A stretch of DNA of 64,000 bases from Streptomyces sp. NBC_01381. GTDB lineage: Bacteria > Actinomycetota > Actinomycetes > Streptomycetales > Streptomycetaceae. How positions within the stretch are numbered: position 1 is the stretch's first letter; each line of letters begins with the position of its first letter. Positions 16,966-26,699 of the stretch are shown here, piece by piece. The stretch spans positions 2,604,001-2,668,000 of the forward strand of contig NZ_JAPEPI010000001.1 in assembly GCF_026340305.1 (NCBI RefSeq). Direction: 5' to 3'. The notes below the pieces were generated by a model. It saw only the letters and a program-made list of their open reading frames with translations. It made no database searches and had not been told where the DNA came from. The position numbers and the translations under genes are program-made.

Positions 16966-17891
16966 CAGCTGGTCAGCTCCTTGGTGGGGGTGGGGGGTTG
17001 GGCAGGCGGCTCGGGTCGGGGGTCGTGCTTGGGCATGGCGAGCAGCACGGACACCGCGAGCGCCGTGCCCGCGATGCGCAGGGCGAGCCGCAACGGTTCC
17101 TCCGGCAGCGGCTCGCCGAAGGCGAGGGTCCCGAGTACGGCGGTGAACAGCGCGGTGACCGTCGTGCACACGGGGACGATGAGCGAGGCCCGGCAGCGCT
17201 GCAGCGCCGCCTGCGACATGATCAGGCCGAACACGCCGGTGAAGAGCAGGAGATACGGATACGGGGAGCTCAGCAGATCGAGCAGCGCCGAGCCGAGTCC
17301 CTCCGTCGTCAGATAGCTGGAGACGCCCTTGATGGCGAGCGAGCTCACGCCGTAGAGCAGGCCGACGGCCACCCCGTACTCGACGCCGGTCGTCGGAAGC
17401 CGGTGCCGGTGCCTGGCCCGGCGCTCGGCCGATCCGTACAGCAGGACCCCCGCCGCGAGCGAGGGCAGACAGACGGCGAGGACCAGCGGCACGGGCGCGC
17501 TGCGGCTCACCGTGTCCGAGCCCTCCCGCAGCGAAAGCACGACCATGAGCAGCGCGGCCAGGATGGCCCCGACGGCGTACCGCTCGCGCCCGGAGGTCTG
17601 CTCGCCGAGCAGCTTGGAGGAGAGCAGCAGCAGAAGGACGAGTCCGGATACGAAGATGCCCTGCGCGGCGGCGATCGGCAGTGTCCGGTAGACGGCGAGC
17701 TGCGCGCCGAACCCGGCGGCGAGCGCCAGCGATCCGCCGATCCAGAGCGGGCTGCTGATCACCTGCTTCAGGAGCCGCGCCGGGCTTCGCACGCTGACGG
17801 ACGGCATCGCGGTCAGGGCCCGCTTCTCCAGGACGAACCCGGTGCTGTAGAGCACGTTCGCCAGCAGAGCGGCGGCCACACCCCACCACAT
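16965..17891 (-). CDS. DMT/EamA-family membrane transporter
   Basis: This 308-residue protein has about ten hydrophobic helices, beginning MWWGVAAALLANVLYSTGFV, and the two-fold repeat expected of drug/metabolite transporters. EamA-like proteins include amino-acid and drug exporters and also ArnE/ArnF-type flippases for lipid-linked sugars. Because it is embedded in a glycan operon, a flippase role is attractive but not shown. Its stop overlaps the Trm112-like start by one base, and it begins 4 bases after the preceding methyltransferase. Confidence 0.85.
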   Translation of the reverse strand: MWWGVAAALLANVLYSTGFVLEKRALTAMPSVSVRSPARLLKQVISSPLWIGGSLALAAGFGAQLAVYRTLPIAAAQGIFVSGLVLLLLLSSKLLGEQTSGRERYAVGAILAALLMVVLSLREGSDTVSRSAPVPLVLAVCLPSLAAGVLLYGSAERRARHRHRLPTTGVEYGVAVGLLYGVSSLAIKGVSSYLTTEGLGSALLDLLSSPYPYLLLFTGVFGLIMSQAALQRCRASLIVPVCTTVTALFTAVLGTLAFGEPLPEEPLRLALRIAGTALAVSVLLAMPKHDPRPEPPAQPPTPTKELTS

Positions 17892-17895
17892 GGCT

Positions 17896-18651
17896 CTAAG
17901 TCCTTCGGGCGTGCAGCAGCAGGATCGACGAGGCGCTCGGCACCGCGCAGGCGAGCCGGTCCAGGGCGCGCAGTGGTCGTGGTACGCCGTGGAAGGGTGC
18001 GCCCGCGACGCGGACGACGTCGAAGCCGGACGCGGCGACGAACTCCCGCAGGGCGCGCGCGGTGTAGAGCCGCAGATGCCCGACGACCTCGGTGCCGGGG
18101 CGGCCGTGGATCCCGCGCAGGCTCACCTCGGAGAAGACGGGCTGCACCCCGGCGAGCAGCAGCCCGCGGTTGTACCAGGCGGCGAGGTTCGGCGTGGACA
18201 GCATCAGATGGCCGCCAGGCCTGAGGACTCTGCGCAACTCGTCGAGCGCGCTGTCGGGGTCCACGAGATGCTCGATGACCTCGCTGAACAGCACGGCGTC
18301 GGCCGAGCCGTCCGCGAACGGAAGCCCGCCGTCGGTGAGTTCACCGCGTACGACGTACGAGAGATGGGAGTGGGCGCGCTTGAGGGCGTCCTGCGACCAG
18401 TCGACGCCGATGACGCGGTGCCCCGCGAGGAACGGTGCCGCGGCCGCCGCCGCGGTGCCGTCGCCGCAGCCGATGTCGAGGACGACGGCGGTGCGCGATG
18501 TGGCGGGGCCCAGGGCGTCGGCGAGCATCCGGGCCTGGCGCAGGCTGCGGGCGTCGCCGGACGCGACGGGGACGGACGGGTCCTCGTAGAAGTCCCGCAG
18601 GTCGCGGGGGGCGCTGCTGGTGGAACTGGTGGACCTGGTGGGCGCTGTCAT
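17896..18651 (-). CDS. Class I SAM-dependent methyltransferase
   Basis: This 251-residue soluble enzyme has motif I VVLDIGCGDGTAAAAA, IGVDWSQDALKRA (motif II), DAVLFSEVIEHLVDPD (motif IV/V) and LRRVLRPGGHLMLSTPN (motif VI). This is a generic Methyltransf_11/25 fold of the kind acting on small molecules or sugars. The ATG overlaps the end of the condensation-type gene by 4 bases. Substrate unknown. Confidence 0.9.
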   Translation of the reverse strand: MTAPTRSTSSTSSAPRDLRDFYEDPSVPVASGDARSLRQARMLADALGPATSRTAVVLDIGCGDGTAAAAAAPFLAGHRVIGVDWSQDALKRAHSHLSYVVRGELTDGGLPFADGSADAVLFSEVIEHLVDPDSALDELRRVLRPGGHLMLSTPNLAAWYNRGLLLAGVQPVFSEVSLRGIHGRPGTEVVGHLRLYTARALREFVAASGFDVVRVAGAPFHGVPRPLRALDRLACAVPSASSILLLHARRT

Positions 18652-20012
18652 GACGAGGTGCCCTCCTCCGTGGCGTGCAGATAGTGCTCGAAGAGGTCCC
18701 GCAGATGGGCCCCGTCCCCATGGCTGAGCAGCGTCTTCGACCAGCGCAGGGCGAGATGGAGGCGGCCCGCGGTGGACGCGGTGGTCACGGTCAGGCCGCG
18801 CGGAAGGCGGGCGGGCGCGGAGAACCAGACGGCGTACGCGCGTCCCGCGTCACCGAAGTCGAGCGGGTACGGCACGCGGCCGATGTTGCTGAGCAGCGTG
18901 GTGGAGGTCCAGGGCCCGGCGGCTCTGCGCAGGCCGCGGGTGAGGGCGGCCCTGACGGTGACGGGAAGCACGGGGGAGGTCAACAGGGCGGCTCCGTGGC
19001 CGAGTTGGGGCCGGTCGAGGGCCTTGAGGGCGCGGGTGCGCTCGGCGGTGCGCCGCAGCAGTGCGCCGATTTCCTCGGGTCCCCATTCCTTCCCGGTCAA
19101 CTCGCCCGCGCTGAAGGGGACTTCGACGAGCCGGGTGCCGTTGCCGATCGGCATCTCCATGTCGCGCGGCCGGTCGTCGACGGGCATGGTGATCCGGAAC
19201 GGCCGGGGGCGCGATCCGTGCTCCCGGTTCCAGTGCGCGATCATCAGCGCGGTCGCCACCATGAGCTGGTCGTTCACGGTGAAGGGCGCGCCCTTGGGCC
19301 GGCGCGGCACGGCAAGCTCCGCGACGAGCATGCCGTTGCCGGGGGACGGCTCGGGCGTCCCCTTGGACACCCGGGCAGGGGGCGCCCACCCGGAAGGCGC
19401 GTCGACCGGGGCCCGTTCCGCCTCGGGGGCGGGCGACGGGGCCGTACGCAACGGGGGAGGAGCGGCGGGGGAGTTGTCCTGGCCGTCGTACAGCTCGGCG
19501 GCGGTCGCGAGCACGCGGAGGCAGGCGGGGCCGTCGAGGGCGGTGTGGTTGATGGTGAGGAAAAGAACGCTAGGGGTGCCGTCCTCGGGGCGGCCGTCTG
19601 CCACCTCGGAAGCGATCACCTCCATGCGGATCGGAGGTGAGGCCGACAGCGGCGGCGAGTCGGAGAGGGAGCGTATGCGGGCCTTCTTGAGGGCGTCCCG
19701 CTCCGGCGGCGGGAACGACACCACCTCGACGTCCGGCTCCGCCGTCAGTTCCCACTCGTAGCGGCGGCGGTACCAAGGCCCCCGCGCCTCCCGCATCAGG
19801 ATGCGCGGGTGACGGCGCAGGGCCTCGGTGAACGCGGCCTTCAGCCGGGCCGGGTCCGGGGTGCCCGGCAGGTGCACCTCGATGTGCACCGTCTCCGGCT
19901 CCTCCTCCTGGAGGCAGTGCCTTGCGACCTCGTCGACGACGGGGAACGGCACGCGTTTCGGCCGCCGTTCGGGTCCGTCCGCGTGACGTGCCGGCTGGTC
20001 GAGTGCGGTCAT
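18648..20012 (-). CDS. Condensation/acyltransferase superfamily protein
   Basis: This 454-residue stand-alone protein has the chloramphenicol acetyltransferase/condensation fold. The catalytic motif appears as NHTALDGPACL (HxxxDG) and the second-half structural motif is around LSNIGRVPYPLDFGD. No adenylation or carrier domain is attached, so it is more like PapA/WS-DGAT O-acyltransferases than a peptide synthetase. It could acylate a hydroxyl on the glycan or lipid made by this operon. It overlaps both neighbours by 4 bases. The long Pro/Ala-rich segment near residues 180-225 looks like a disordered insertion. Confidence 0.82.
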   Translation of the reverse strand: MTALDQPARHADGPERRPKRVPFPVVDEVARHCLQEEEPETVHIEVHLPGTPDPARLKAAFTEALRRHPRILMREARGPWYRRRYEWELTAEPDVEVVSFPPPERDALKKARIRSLSDSPPLSASPPIRMEVIASEVADGRPEDGTPSVLFLTINHTALDGPACLRVLATAAELYDGQDNSPAAPPPLRTAPSPAPEAERAPVDAPSGWAPPARVSKGTPEPSPGNGMLVAELAVPRRPKGAPFTVNDQLMVATALMIAHWNREHGSRPRPFRITMPVDDRPRDMEMPIGNGTRLVEVPFSAGELTGKEWGPEEIGALLRRTAERTRALKALDRPQLGHGAALLTSPVLPVTVRAALTRGLRRAAGPWTSTTLLSNIGRVPYPLDFGDAGRAYAVWFSAPARLPRGLTVTTASTAGRLHLALRWSKTLLSHGDGAHLRDLFEHYLHATEEGTSS

Positions 20013-23000
20013 CGCTCTGTGTCCTCCCCCGGGCCTGTCGGGGCCGCGGTCCCCGCGAACCCGCCCGAAGCCTTCGGCCTGCGCCGCCTGAACCGTGTGG
20101 TCCGCTCGCCCGGCGGGGCGGGCTCCGGCTGTGCGGACGCGGGCCCTCGGGCGGAGATGGTCGAACTGGCGGCTTGCGGCTCGCCCTCCGACGACTCGCC
20201 TTCCGTTTCCGTACCGGCCCCCGGCCCGCTCTCCCCGCGCTTGCGGCGGGGCAGCGGCTGGGTGCCCAAGTCCCGGTCGGGGCCCAGCGGGAGGGGTCCC
20301 GTCGAGGGATCAGGAGCCGGCGGGGACGGCGCGGGAGCCGCGGGCGGGGCGGCCTGGGGCGGCGGGCCCCATGGCGTCGCGCCGCCGCTGCCGGGGCCGC
20401 CACTGTCAGGACCGGAAGGATCACCCGAACCCCCAGGCCCGGCAGCCGCAGCCGCAGGCACAGCAGTCCCCGAAGCCGAGGACCCCACGCTCACCAGCGC
20501 CGCGAACAGCGCGATGATCGCCAGGAGTTGGGCCGCGGGACCGAACGCCCCCTCGTCCGAAGCGATCGGCTCGCCCGCGCCGATGGCCGCCGCGATGCCC
20601 GCCCCGGCCATCGCCACGAAGGCGACCGGCACGAGCAGCGCGTGGCGGCGCCAGGCGAGGAGGGCGAGCGCGGGCACGATCAGCGCGAACCAGCCCGCGA
20701 TCACCGCGGCGACCAGCGTCAGCGCGACCGCGCCGAGGACGAGGCCGGGCGCGGGCGGTGCCGTGTCCGGGCCTTCCGGGTTCGGCTCGCGGCGCCGGAT
20801 CAGGACCAGGGCGACCAGGGCGAGCACCCCGACGCCACCGCCGATCAGGCCGATCTCGTAGACACGCGAGGGCTCGTAGGTCAGCTTGACGGTGCCGCCC
20901 TCGCCCTTGGGGATCAGCCAGCCCTGCTGCCAGCCGTCGAGGCGTACCGACGAGAGCTCCTCGCCGTTCAGCGTCGCCTTCCAGCCGTCGTTGATGTTCT
21001 CGTACGTCGAGAGATACGAGGCCGCGCCCGAGCCGACCGACAGCTCGCGCCGGTCGCCGAGCCAGTCCTTGATGTCCAGGGCACGGGACTTCCGGTCGAT
21101 CGCGCCCGGCGTGCCCTGCGTCATCGAGACGTCCATCAGGGTCAGCGGACCCGCGTCACCGGCCTCGACGGTGTGCTCGCCGGAGCCGAGCGACACATTG
21201 GTGTTCTTCTCGCCCCGGCTGCAGAGCGTCACCTCGATGGGACGCCGCTCCACCAGATCCCGCACCGAGCCCTTGGCGCTCGTCGCGTACAGCTTGCCGT
21301 CGACGGCGAGCTCCGGGCCCTTGCCGCAGGCGAGTTCGAAGGTCGCGGACGCCTCCGGCTGCGGTGTGCGGTACTTGTCCAGGGCCGGGACGTACACCTC
21401 GGTCAGACCCACCGGAAGCTGCAACTCGGCGTCCGCCACCGGGTTGTGCACCGTCAACGGCGCGGTCTCGGTGATCGTGATGGTCATCTCGTCCGTGGTG
21501 ATCGGCGCGAAGCGCGCCACGCCGTTCTCGTCGACGCCCACGATCGCGGCGCCGTCCGGCGAGCTGATCTCGATCTTCTCGGGACGCGTCGACAGACCAC
21601 CGGCCGCCGGAAGCACGATCTCGCCGACCGCCTGCTTGTCCGGCCACTTCAGATGGACGACCGGAGTGTCGCCGGCGATCCAGGCCGTCGTCAGGTCGCC
21701 GTCCGTCAGATTGCGCGGCGACAGACTCCTGCCGAGCCCCGACGTGGAGTCGGCGGTGGCGATGATCTGGTCCTTCTGCTCGGGCGCCACCTGGTAGAGC
21801 AGCTTGTCGAGCTCCTTGCCCGGTACGGCGACCGCGCTCGCGGACACCTCGTAGTCGCCTTCTGCGGGTGTCGTGAAGCGGCGGTGCAGGCCCGACTCGG
21901 TGTTCACCGGCGACAGCGCGCTCGGGTCCGACGAGCGGTGCATCGAGTACGTCGTCGCGTCGGCGCCGACAGCGGTGTCCCTGGAGGAGCCCCCGGTGTC
22001 CGACGGCATCTTCAGGAGCTTCGTCACCTTCACACCGGGCACGGTGATCTCGGAGAACCCGGCACCGGTGAGACCCTCGTGCCCGATCTGCGCGTCCAGG
22101 ATCGTGATCTTCAGCCAACTCGACGCACCGGCGGGCGACTTGATCCGCTGCCGCATGCCGTCGGGCTGCAGGGTGCTGGTGGCGCTGCCCTGCTCGGTCT
22201 CCACCCGCACCTTGGTGGGCGCGGCCCGCACACCCTCCTGCGGCAGCGGGATGACCTTGATCGAGGAGGGGATCGACTCCTTGGACCGGAACTCGGCCTT
22301 GATCCACGAGCCCTTCGGCTTTCCGGGACTGCCCTCGGCCCAGGCCGTCTCGGGGTTCCCGTCGAAGGCGTTCACGGGGTCGTACTGCGGCAGATGGAAC
22401 AGCCAGTTGCCGTAGCTCGACGCGGTGACGGACTTCGCGCCGCGCAGCTGCGCCGTCGTCTGGTGCTCGATCCCGTCGGTGGGCAGGATCTGATGCGGCT
22501 TCTTGCCCGGCTCCTGGAGGGCGTCGCTCGCGTTGCGTTCGCCCGGTCCGTACGTATAAGAGGTGTTGTTGTTGACCAGGCCGAAGCGGGTGTCCGCGCG
22601 GCGCAGTCCGTCACCGACCGCCTGGAGTCCGGGCGCCCCGATCCCCGGGTGGTTGTCGCCCGTCAGGACGGAGGGACGGTCCCGCATCGAGGGGTCGGCG
22701 GAGAGCGGGAGCAGCGACTCGGGTCCGCCGCTCACCACGGCCGTGTTGGAGACCGCCTTGATCCCGGCCTGGCCGGGGCGTTCCGCACCCGAGCCGGGGG
22801 CGTAGATCTCCACCGGGCGCTCGCGCGGATACAGGCCCTCGATCTGGAGCGGAGTGTCGTTGGGGATCTTCCCGCCGGTCTCGGTGGGGCCGAAGCCGGT
22901 GACCCGCTCGAATCCCGACTCCTCCAGGGTCCGCTTCACCGTCGCGGTCGGCACGTTGCCGACCTGGTCGGGGTCGAGGTCATTGCGTACGACGACGTAG

Positions 23001-24601
23001 TACATCCCGGCGCGGGTCAAGTAGTCGCGCAGACCGGGTACTTCACTGCCCGTGGCGAGTGCCTGCTCCACCGCGTCCATCGCGCGCCGGTTGCCGGGCG
23101 TGCCGAACGGGACGTAGTCGCGCTGGGCCCAGCGGGACTCGGCGAGCACGTCGAGGGGCTGGTCGATGGGCGAGCCCCAGGTGTAGATGCCGTGCGCGGT
23201 CGCGGGCACGACGAGCGCGCGGGAGTCGGGGGAGTACTTCTCCAGCCAGTCGGCCGTCGCCTGCCAGTAGTTGGGCAGCTTCTGGAACGAACCGGGCTGC
23301 AGGATCGACCCGTTGAGGTAGGGGAACGCGAGCCCGGGAAGCACCAGTACGGCGGCGATGAGGGGAGCGTACTTGCGGCCCTTCACCGGCCGCGCCCCGC
23401 GCGCCTGCGCGGCCACGCCCACCAGGTGCATCAGGCCGAAGACCAGCGCGAGCGCGAGGCCCGTCTGGAACTTGTAGATGTTGCGGAAGGGGACGAGCCC
23501 GCCGTTCAGCCAGCTCTGCACGGTCTCGTGGAAGGGCGCGCCGAACGCGCCGCCGTACCCGGCAAGCGTGACCAGGACGACCGAGAGCACGGTCAGGACG
23601 AGCCAGCGCCGCTCGGGCAGATCACGCCGGGCGAGGCCCGCGAGGCCGAGCGCAGCCGCGAGCGCCGAGCAGACCACCACGACGACGGAGGTGGCGACCG
23701 TCCATCCGGCGGGCAGCCAGGCCTCGCCGAAGTGCAGATACGCGACCCAGTTGCCGGCGCCGCGCAGCGTCTCCGTGGCCGACATCGTGCCGGTCGTGGT
23801 GGCCGAATTCTCCACGTACGGAAGGAAGTTCTCGCCGTAGATGCCGAGCATCAACAGCGGCACCACCCACCAGGCGGTCGCCAGGATCACTCCCGGAACC
23901 CACCAGGTGATCAGCTTCCGCTTGCGCGGTCCGTTCGGCCGGGAGAGGAGATAGAGGCCCACCGGGAGCAGGGACGCGAGCGTCGCCGCCGCGTTCACGC
24001 CGCCCATGAAGGGGATGAAGAGCGCGGAGCGGCACGCCGCGAGACGGGCGCTGATGCGGTCGTTCGTCAGCGGAAGCAGCACCCACGGCAGGAGCGCGCC
24101 GGGCAGCGCGGCCGCCGACGTCGACCCGACGACCACGGTGAACGTCGGCCACAGCGCGTACGCCACCGCGCCGAGCAGCCTGCTCGCACTGTTGCCGATC
24201 TTCAGCCGCTCGGCGAGCCGCAGCGCACCCCAGAACGCGACCGACACGATCAGCGAGAGCCAGAGCCGCTCCGCGAGCCACACCGGCAGCTGGACGAGCT
24301 TGGCCAGGCCGTAGAACGGCAGCATCGGCCAGGCGTAGCCGACGTACTGGTCCTGGATCCCGCCGAAGCCGCCCCGGTCGTGCCAGAGCTGGCCCAGATC
24401 GGAGAGGAACTGCCAGGGATCGACGGCGACGCCGAGCTTGGTGTCGAACGTCATCCGCCCCGGTTTGACGGCGAGGAAGAGCACGAGCACAACGGCCCAG
24501 AACCCCAGCAGCCAGCGCTTGGAGCGTGGCCCCCGTTCGGGTTCCGGGGCGGCAGTCGTGGGGCGGACCGCCGCCGGGGGTGGGGCCTGGACCGTGGTCA
24601 T
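20009..24601 (-). CDS. AftD-like DUF3367 membrane arabinofuranosyltransferase homologue
   Basis: This is a 1530-residue GT-C glycosyltransferase. About a dozen N-terminal membrane helices carry the early acidic loop (MTFDTKLGVAVDPWQFL) and GGIQDQYVGYAWPMLPFYGL. A very large extracytoplasmic part with discoidin-like sandwich segments (around 700-1000) follows, then C-terminal helices from about 1250. A Pro/Gly/Ser-rich cytoplasmic tail covers roughly 1375-1530. AftD adds arabinofuranose to mycobacterial arabinan from decaprenyl-phosphoarabinose. Streptomyces lack that polymer, so the donor and acceptor here are unknown. The ATG overlaps the preceding methyltransferase stop (ATGA). Confidence 0.9.
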   Translation of the reverse strand: MTTVQAPPPAAVRPTTAAPEPERGPRSKRWLLGFWAVVLVLFLAVKPGRMTFDTKLGVAVDPWQFLSDLGQLWHDRGGFGGIQDQYVGYAWPMLPFYGLAKLVQLPVWLAERLWLSLIVSVAFWGALRLAERLKIGNSASRLLGAVAYALWPTFTVVVGSTSAAALPGALLPWVLLPLTNDRISARLAACRSALFIPFMGGVNAAATLASLLPVGLYLLSRPNGPRKRKLITWWVPGVILATAWWVVPLLMLGIYGENFLPYVENSATTTGTMSATETLRGAGNWVAYLHFGEAWLPAGWTVATSVVVVVCSALAAALGLAGLARRDLPERRWLVLTVLSVVLVTLAGYGGAFGAPFHETVQSWLNGGLVPFRNIYKFQTGLALALVFGLMHLVGVAAQARGARPVKGRKYAPLIAAVLVLPGLAFPYLNGSILQPGSFQKLPNYWQATADWLEKYSPDSRALVVPATAHGIYTWGSPIDQPLDVLAESRWAQRDYVPFGTPGNRRAMDAVEQALATGSEVPGLRDYLTRAGMYYVVVRNDLDPDQVGNVPTATVKRTLEESGFERVTGFGPTETGGKIPNDTPLQIEGLYPRERPVEIYAPGSGAERPGQAGIKAVSNTAVVSGGPESLLPLSADPSMRDRPSVLTGDNHPGIGAPGLQAVGDGLRRADTRFGLVNNNTSYTYGPGERNASDALQEPGKKPHQILPTDGIEHQTTAQLRGAKSVTASSYGNWLFHLPQYDPVNAFDGNPETAWAEGSPGKPKGSWIKAEFRSKESIPSSIKVIPLPQEGVRAAPTKVRVETEQGSATSTLQPDGMRQRIKSPAGASSWLKITILDAQIGHEGLTGAGFSEITVPGVKVTKLLKMPSDTGGSSRDTAVGADATTYSMHRSSDPSALSPVNTESGLHRRFTTPAEGDYEVSASAVAVPGKELDKLLYQVAPEQKDQIIATADSTSGLGRSLSPRNLTDGDLTTAWIAGDTPVVHLKWPDKQAVGEIVLPAAGGLSTRPEKIEISSPDGAAIVGVDENGVARFAPITTDEMTITITETAPLTVHNPVADAELQLPVGLTEVYVPALDKYRTPQPEASATFELACGKGPELAVDGKLYATSAKGSVRDLVERRPIEVTLCSRGEKNTNVSLGSGEHTVEAGDAGPLTLMDVSMTQGTPGAIDRKSRALDIKDWLGDRRELSVGSGAASYLSTYENINDGWKATLNGEELSSVRLDGWQQGWLIPKGEGGTVKLTYEPSRVYEIGLIGGGVGVLALVALVLIRRREPNPEGPDTAPPAPGLVLGAVALTLVAAVIAGWFALIVPALALLAWRRHALLVPVAFVAMAGAGIAAAIGAGEPIASDEGAFGPAAQLLAIIALFAALVSVGSSASGTAVPAAAAAGPGGSGDPSGPDSGGPGSGGATPWGPPPQAAPPAAPAPSPPAPDPSTGPLPLGPDRDLGTQPLPRRKRGESGPGAGTETEGESSEGEPQAASSTISARGPASAQPEPAPPGERTTRFRRRRPKASGGFAGTAAPTGPGEDTER

Positions 24602-25317
24602 GGACACCGCCTGAGGATGAGGAGGAGATTCCAGGTGGCGAACTCGCGCACGCCGGGCACCTTCGTGATGCCGCCGGCCAGGAACGGCCAGTAGCGGGAC
24701 CGTGCGGACACGACGGAGACGTCGTCCCTGGCCCGCACCTGGCGCAGCGTGGGGCCGATGTGGTGGGCGAAGAGGTTCTCGCCCAGGGTGTGCTTGGCCT
24801 TCTTGCCGGTACGCCGCTCATAGCGGGCCCGGGCCCGGTCGGCGCCCAGGAAGTGCCAGGGCGCCCACTCGTGCCCGCCCCACGGCGAGTACCAGTTGGT
24901 GAACGAGACATAGATCAGACCGCCGGGCCTGGTCACCCGCACCATCTCGCTGAGGAACGTCTGCGGGTCGTCCACGTGCTCCAGAACATTGGAGGAGAAC
25001 GTGACGTCCGCGACGCCGTCCGCGAGCGGCAGCAGATAGCCGTCAGCGACGACCGAGCCCTCGGGGGGCTTGGCGCCCAGCTCCGCCGGGTCCGGTTCGA
25101 AGAGGAAACTCTGCGCACCGCGCCGCCGGAACTCCTCGGTGAAGTAGCCACCGCCGCCGCCGACATCGACGACGATCCGGTCCCTGACCGTGCCGTACGC
25201 CTCGACCTGGTCGGCGGCGTCACGGGCGAGCAGCGTGTAGCACCGCTCGGGCTCCTGCTGCTCACGCAGGAAGGCCCGGAAGAGGGTCAGGGAACGGCGC
25301 AGCGAAGGGTCCTTCAC
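24598..25317 (-). CDS. Class I SAM-dependent methyltransferase
   Basis: This 239-residue enzyme starts at a GTG that overlaps the glycosyltransferase stop (GTGA). Motif I is VVDVGGGGGYF, with FEPDP after strand 2, VTFSSNVLEHVDDPQTF and VRVTRPGGLIYVSFTNW. It belongs to the Methyltransf_11-like group often found in polysaccharide loci. The Trp-rich segment SPWGGHEWAPWHF is distinctive. It sits between GT4 and the AftD homologue, so it may methylate the growing saccharide. Confidence 0.9.
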   Translation of the reverse strand: MKDPSLRRSLTLFRAFLREQQEPERCYTLLARDAADQVEAYGTVRDRIVVDVGGGGGYFTEEFRRRGAQSFLFEPDPAELGAKPPEGSVVADGYLLPLADGVADVTFSSNVLEHVDDPQTFLSEMVRVTRPGGLIYVSFTNWYSPWGGHEWAPWHFLGADRARARYERRTGKKAKHTLGENLFAHHIGPTLRQVRARDDVSVVSARSRYWPFLAGGITKVPGVREFATWNLLLILRRCP

Positions 25318-26477
25318 GCGGACCCCTGGGAGGCGTGATATGCGACCGCCTCTGCGGCGACCGTCTGGAACTCGCGTACGGAGTTGGCCCAGCGGAAGCT
25401 GGCGGCCCGCTCGCCGGCGGCCTTGCCGAAGGCCGTTCGCCGCTCGGCGCTCAGGGCGAGGGCGCACCAGGCGGCGGCGAAGGAACTCTCGCCGCGGGCG
25501 AGGAGCCCGGTGACGCCGTCCTCGATGGAGTCGCGGATGCCGGGTACGTCGAAGCCGACCGCGGGGGTGAACCGAGTGGCGGCCTCGGTGACGACCAGGC
25601 CCCAGCCCTCCACCGCCGACGGGTGCAGGAGCAGCCAGGCCTCGCAGAGCAGCCGGTGCTTCTCCGCCTCGGAGACATGGCCCTTGAACTCCACGCCGGG
25701 ACCGGCGAGTTGCTCGAGCCGCTCCCGCTCGGGCCCGTCGCCGACGATCACCAGACGGCCGCCGGTGACGGGTCTGACGCGCTCCCAGAGCCGCAGGAGC
25801 AGATCGATGCGCTTGTACTCGACGAGCCGTCCCATCGCGAGGAACAGCGGCTCGTCGGAGCGGGGATGGAGGGGGCCCGGTTCTTCGACCCCGTTGTGGA
25901 CTATCCGTATTCGCTCCCGCTCCACGCCTATCGCGCGCAGGGCGGTGGCCGTCGACGGCGAGACGGCCACGAGCAGGTTGCCGCGCTGGGCTCCCGAGAG
26001 CGACCAGTGCTCGAGTCTTCGGCCGAGCCGGGCCGCGGGGGCGAGCGCGCCCTGAAAGCGCATCCCCCACAGGTCGGTGTGGACGTGGTTGACCAGGCAC
26101 AGCGTGGGACCGCGGTGCCACAGCGGCGCCAGGTACGGCATGCCGTTGCAGACCTCGACCAGCAGGTCGCAGTCGCCGACCTGCCGGGCGAAGGCGGAGC
26201 GCGAGCGCAGATAGTGACCGAGGTCGCCGCCCGCCGACACCACGCGGTAGTCGCGGAAGGCGGCAGGACCCCCGCACAGCAGGGTGACCTGGTGGCCCAG
26301 CTTGCTCAGGCCGTCGGCCAGCCGGTCGACGAGCAGTTCGGACCCGCCCGCGGCCGGATTGCCGAGGTCGCGGCGGGCGAGGAAGACGATCCGGCGCGGC
26401 TGTGGGGGAGGCGCCGGAAGGCGCTGCGCGACCCGAGGGGTGGCGGCGCGCAGCGGGGATGGCACGTGCTGGGGCAT
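25314..26477 (-). CDS. Family 4 glycosyltransferase
   Basis: This 387-residue cytosolic GT-B enzyme has the N-terminal glycine-rich acceptor loop GNPAAGGSELLV. The C-terminal donor domain contains FLAMGRLVEYKRIDLLL and the EX7E-type region (HPSAVEGWGLVVTEAA). The start at 26477 has GGAG seven bases upstream. It is the first of nine coupled genes. A nucleotide-sugar donor and a lipid-linked or intracellular acceptor are expected. Confidence 0.92.
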   Translation of the reverse strand: MPQHVPSPLRAATPRVAQRLPAPPPQPRRIVFLARRDLGNPAAGGSELLVDRLADGLSKLGHQVTLLCGGPAAFRDYRVVSAGGDLGHYLRSRSAFARQVGDCDLLVEVCNGMPYLAPLWHRGPTLCLVNHVHTDLWGMRFQGALAPAARLGRRLEHWSLSGAQRGNLLVAVSPSTATALRAIGVERERIRIVHNGVEEPGPLHPRSDEPLFLAMGRLVEYKRIDLLLRLWERVRPVTGGRLVIVGDGPERERLEQLAGPGVEFKGHVSEAEKHRLLCEAWLLLHPSAVEGWGLVVTEAATRFTPAVGFDVPGIRDSIEDGVTGLLARGESSFAAAWCALALSAERRTAFGKAAGERAASFRWANSVREFQTVAAEAVAYHASQGSA

Positions 26478-26655
26478 GCGTGCTCCAACTCGTCAGGGTG
26501 CGGATCCGTGGGGGGTGGAACCGTTCGGGTCACTTACGGGGGTCTTGCGGGTGCGGGGTCTTGCGGAGGTGCTGTGCTCGGTCTGTGCGGGGGCGGTGCG
26601 GGGACTGTGTTCGGGTGGGGTGGATAGTTTTCGCCGCCCTGTTCGACGCGGCTAC

Positions 26656-26667
26656 TCACCGAAGTGA
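26656..26667. promoter_or_regulatory. Small palindrome upstream of the glycan operon
   Basis: TCAC-CGAA-GTGA lies in the 222-bp gap between the DUF3068 gene and the glycosyltransferase start, about 180 bp before that start. It could be an operator for the nine-gene operon. No clear -35/-10 pair could be fixed around it. The rest of 26478-26699 is a G-rich strand with no convincing ORF. Confidence 0.25.
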
Positions 26668-26699
26668 TAATTTCGGGGGTTTCATTAGCTGACGTCTCA

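Noticed and set aside
18648..20012. Part of a nonribosomal peptide synthetase cluster
   Set aside because: A lone condensation-fold protein without adenylation or carrier domains; its neighbours are glycan-type genes, so a stand-alone O-acyltransferase is more likely.
19922..24694. 1590-codon plus-strand open frame opposite the AftD-like gene
   Set aside because: It is Arg/Gly/His-rich with no domains or codon-position bias expected of a gene; it is the antisense shadow of a well-supported membrane protein.
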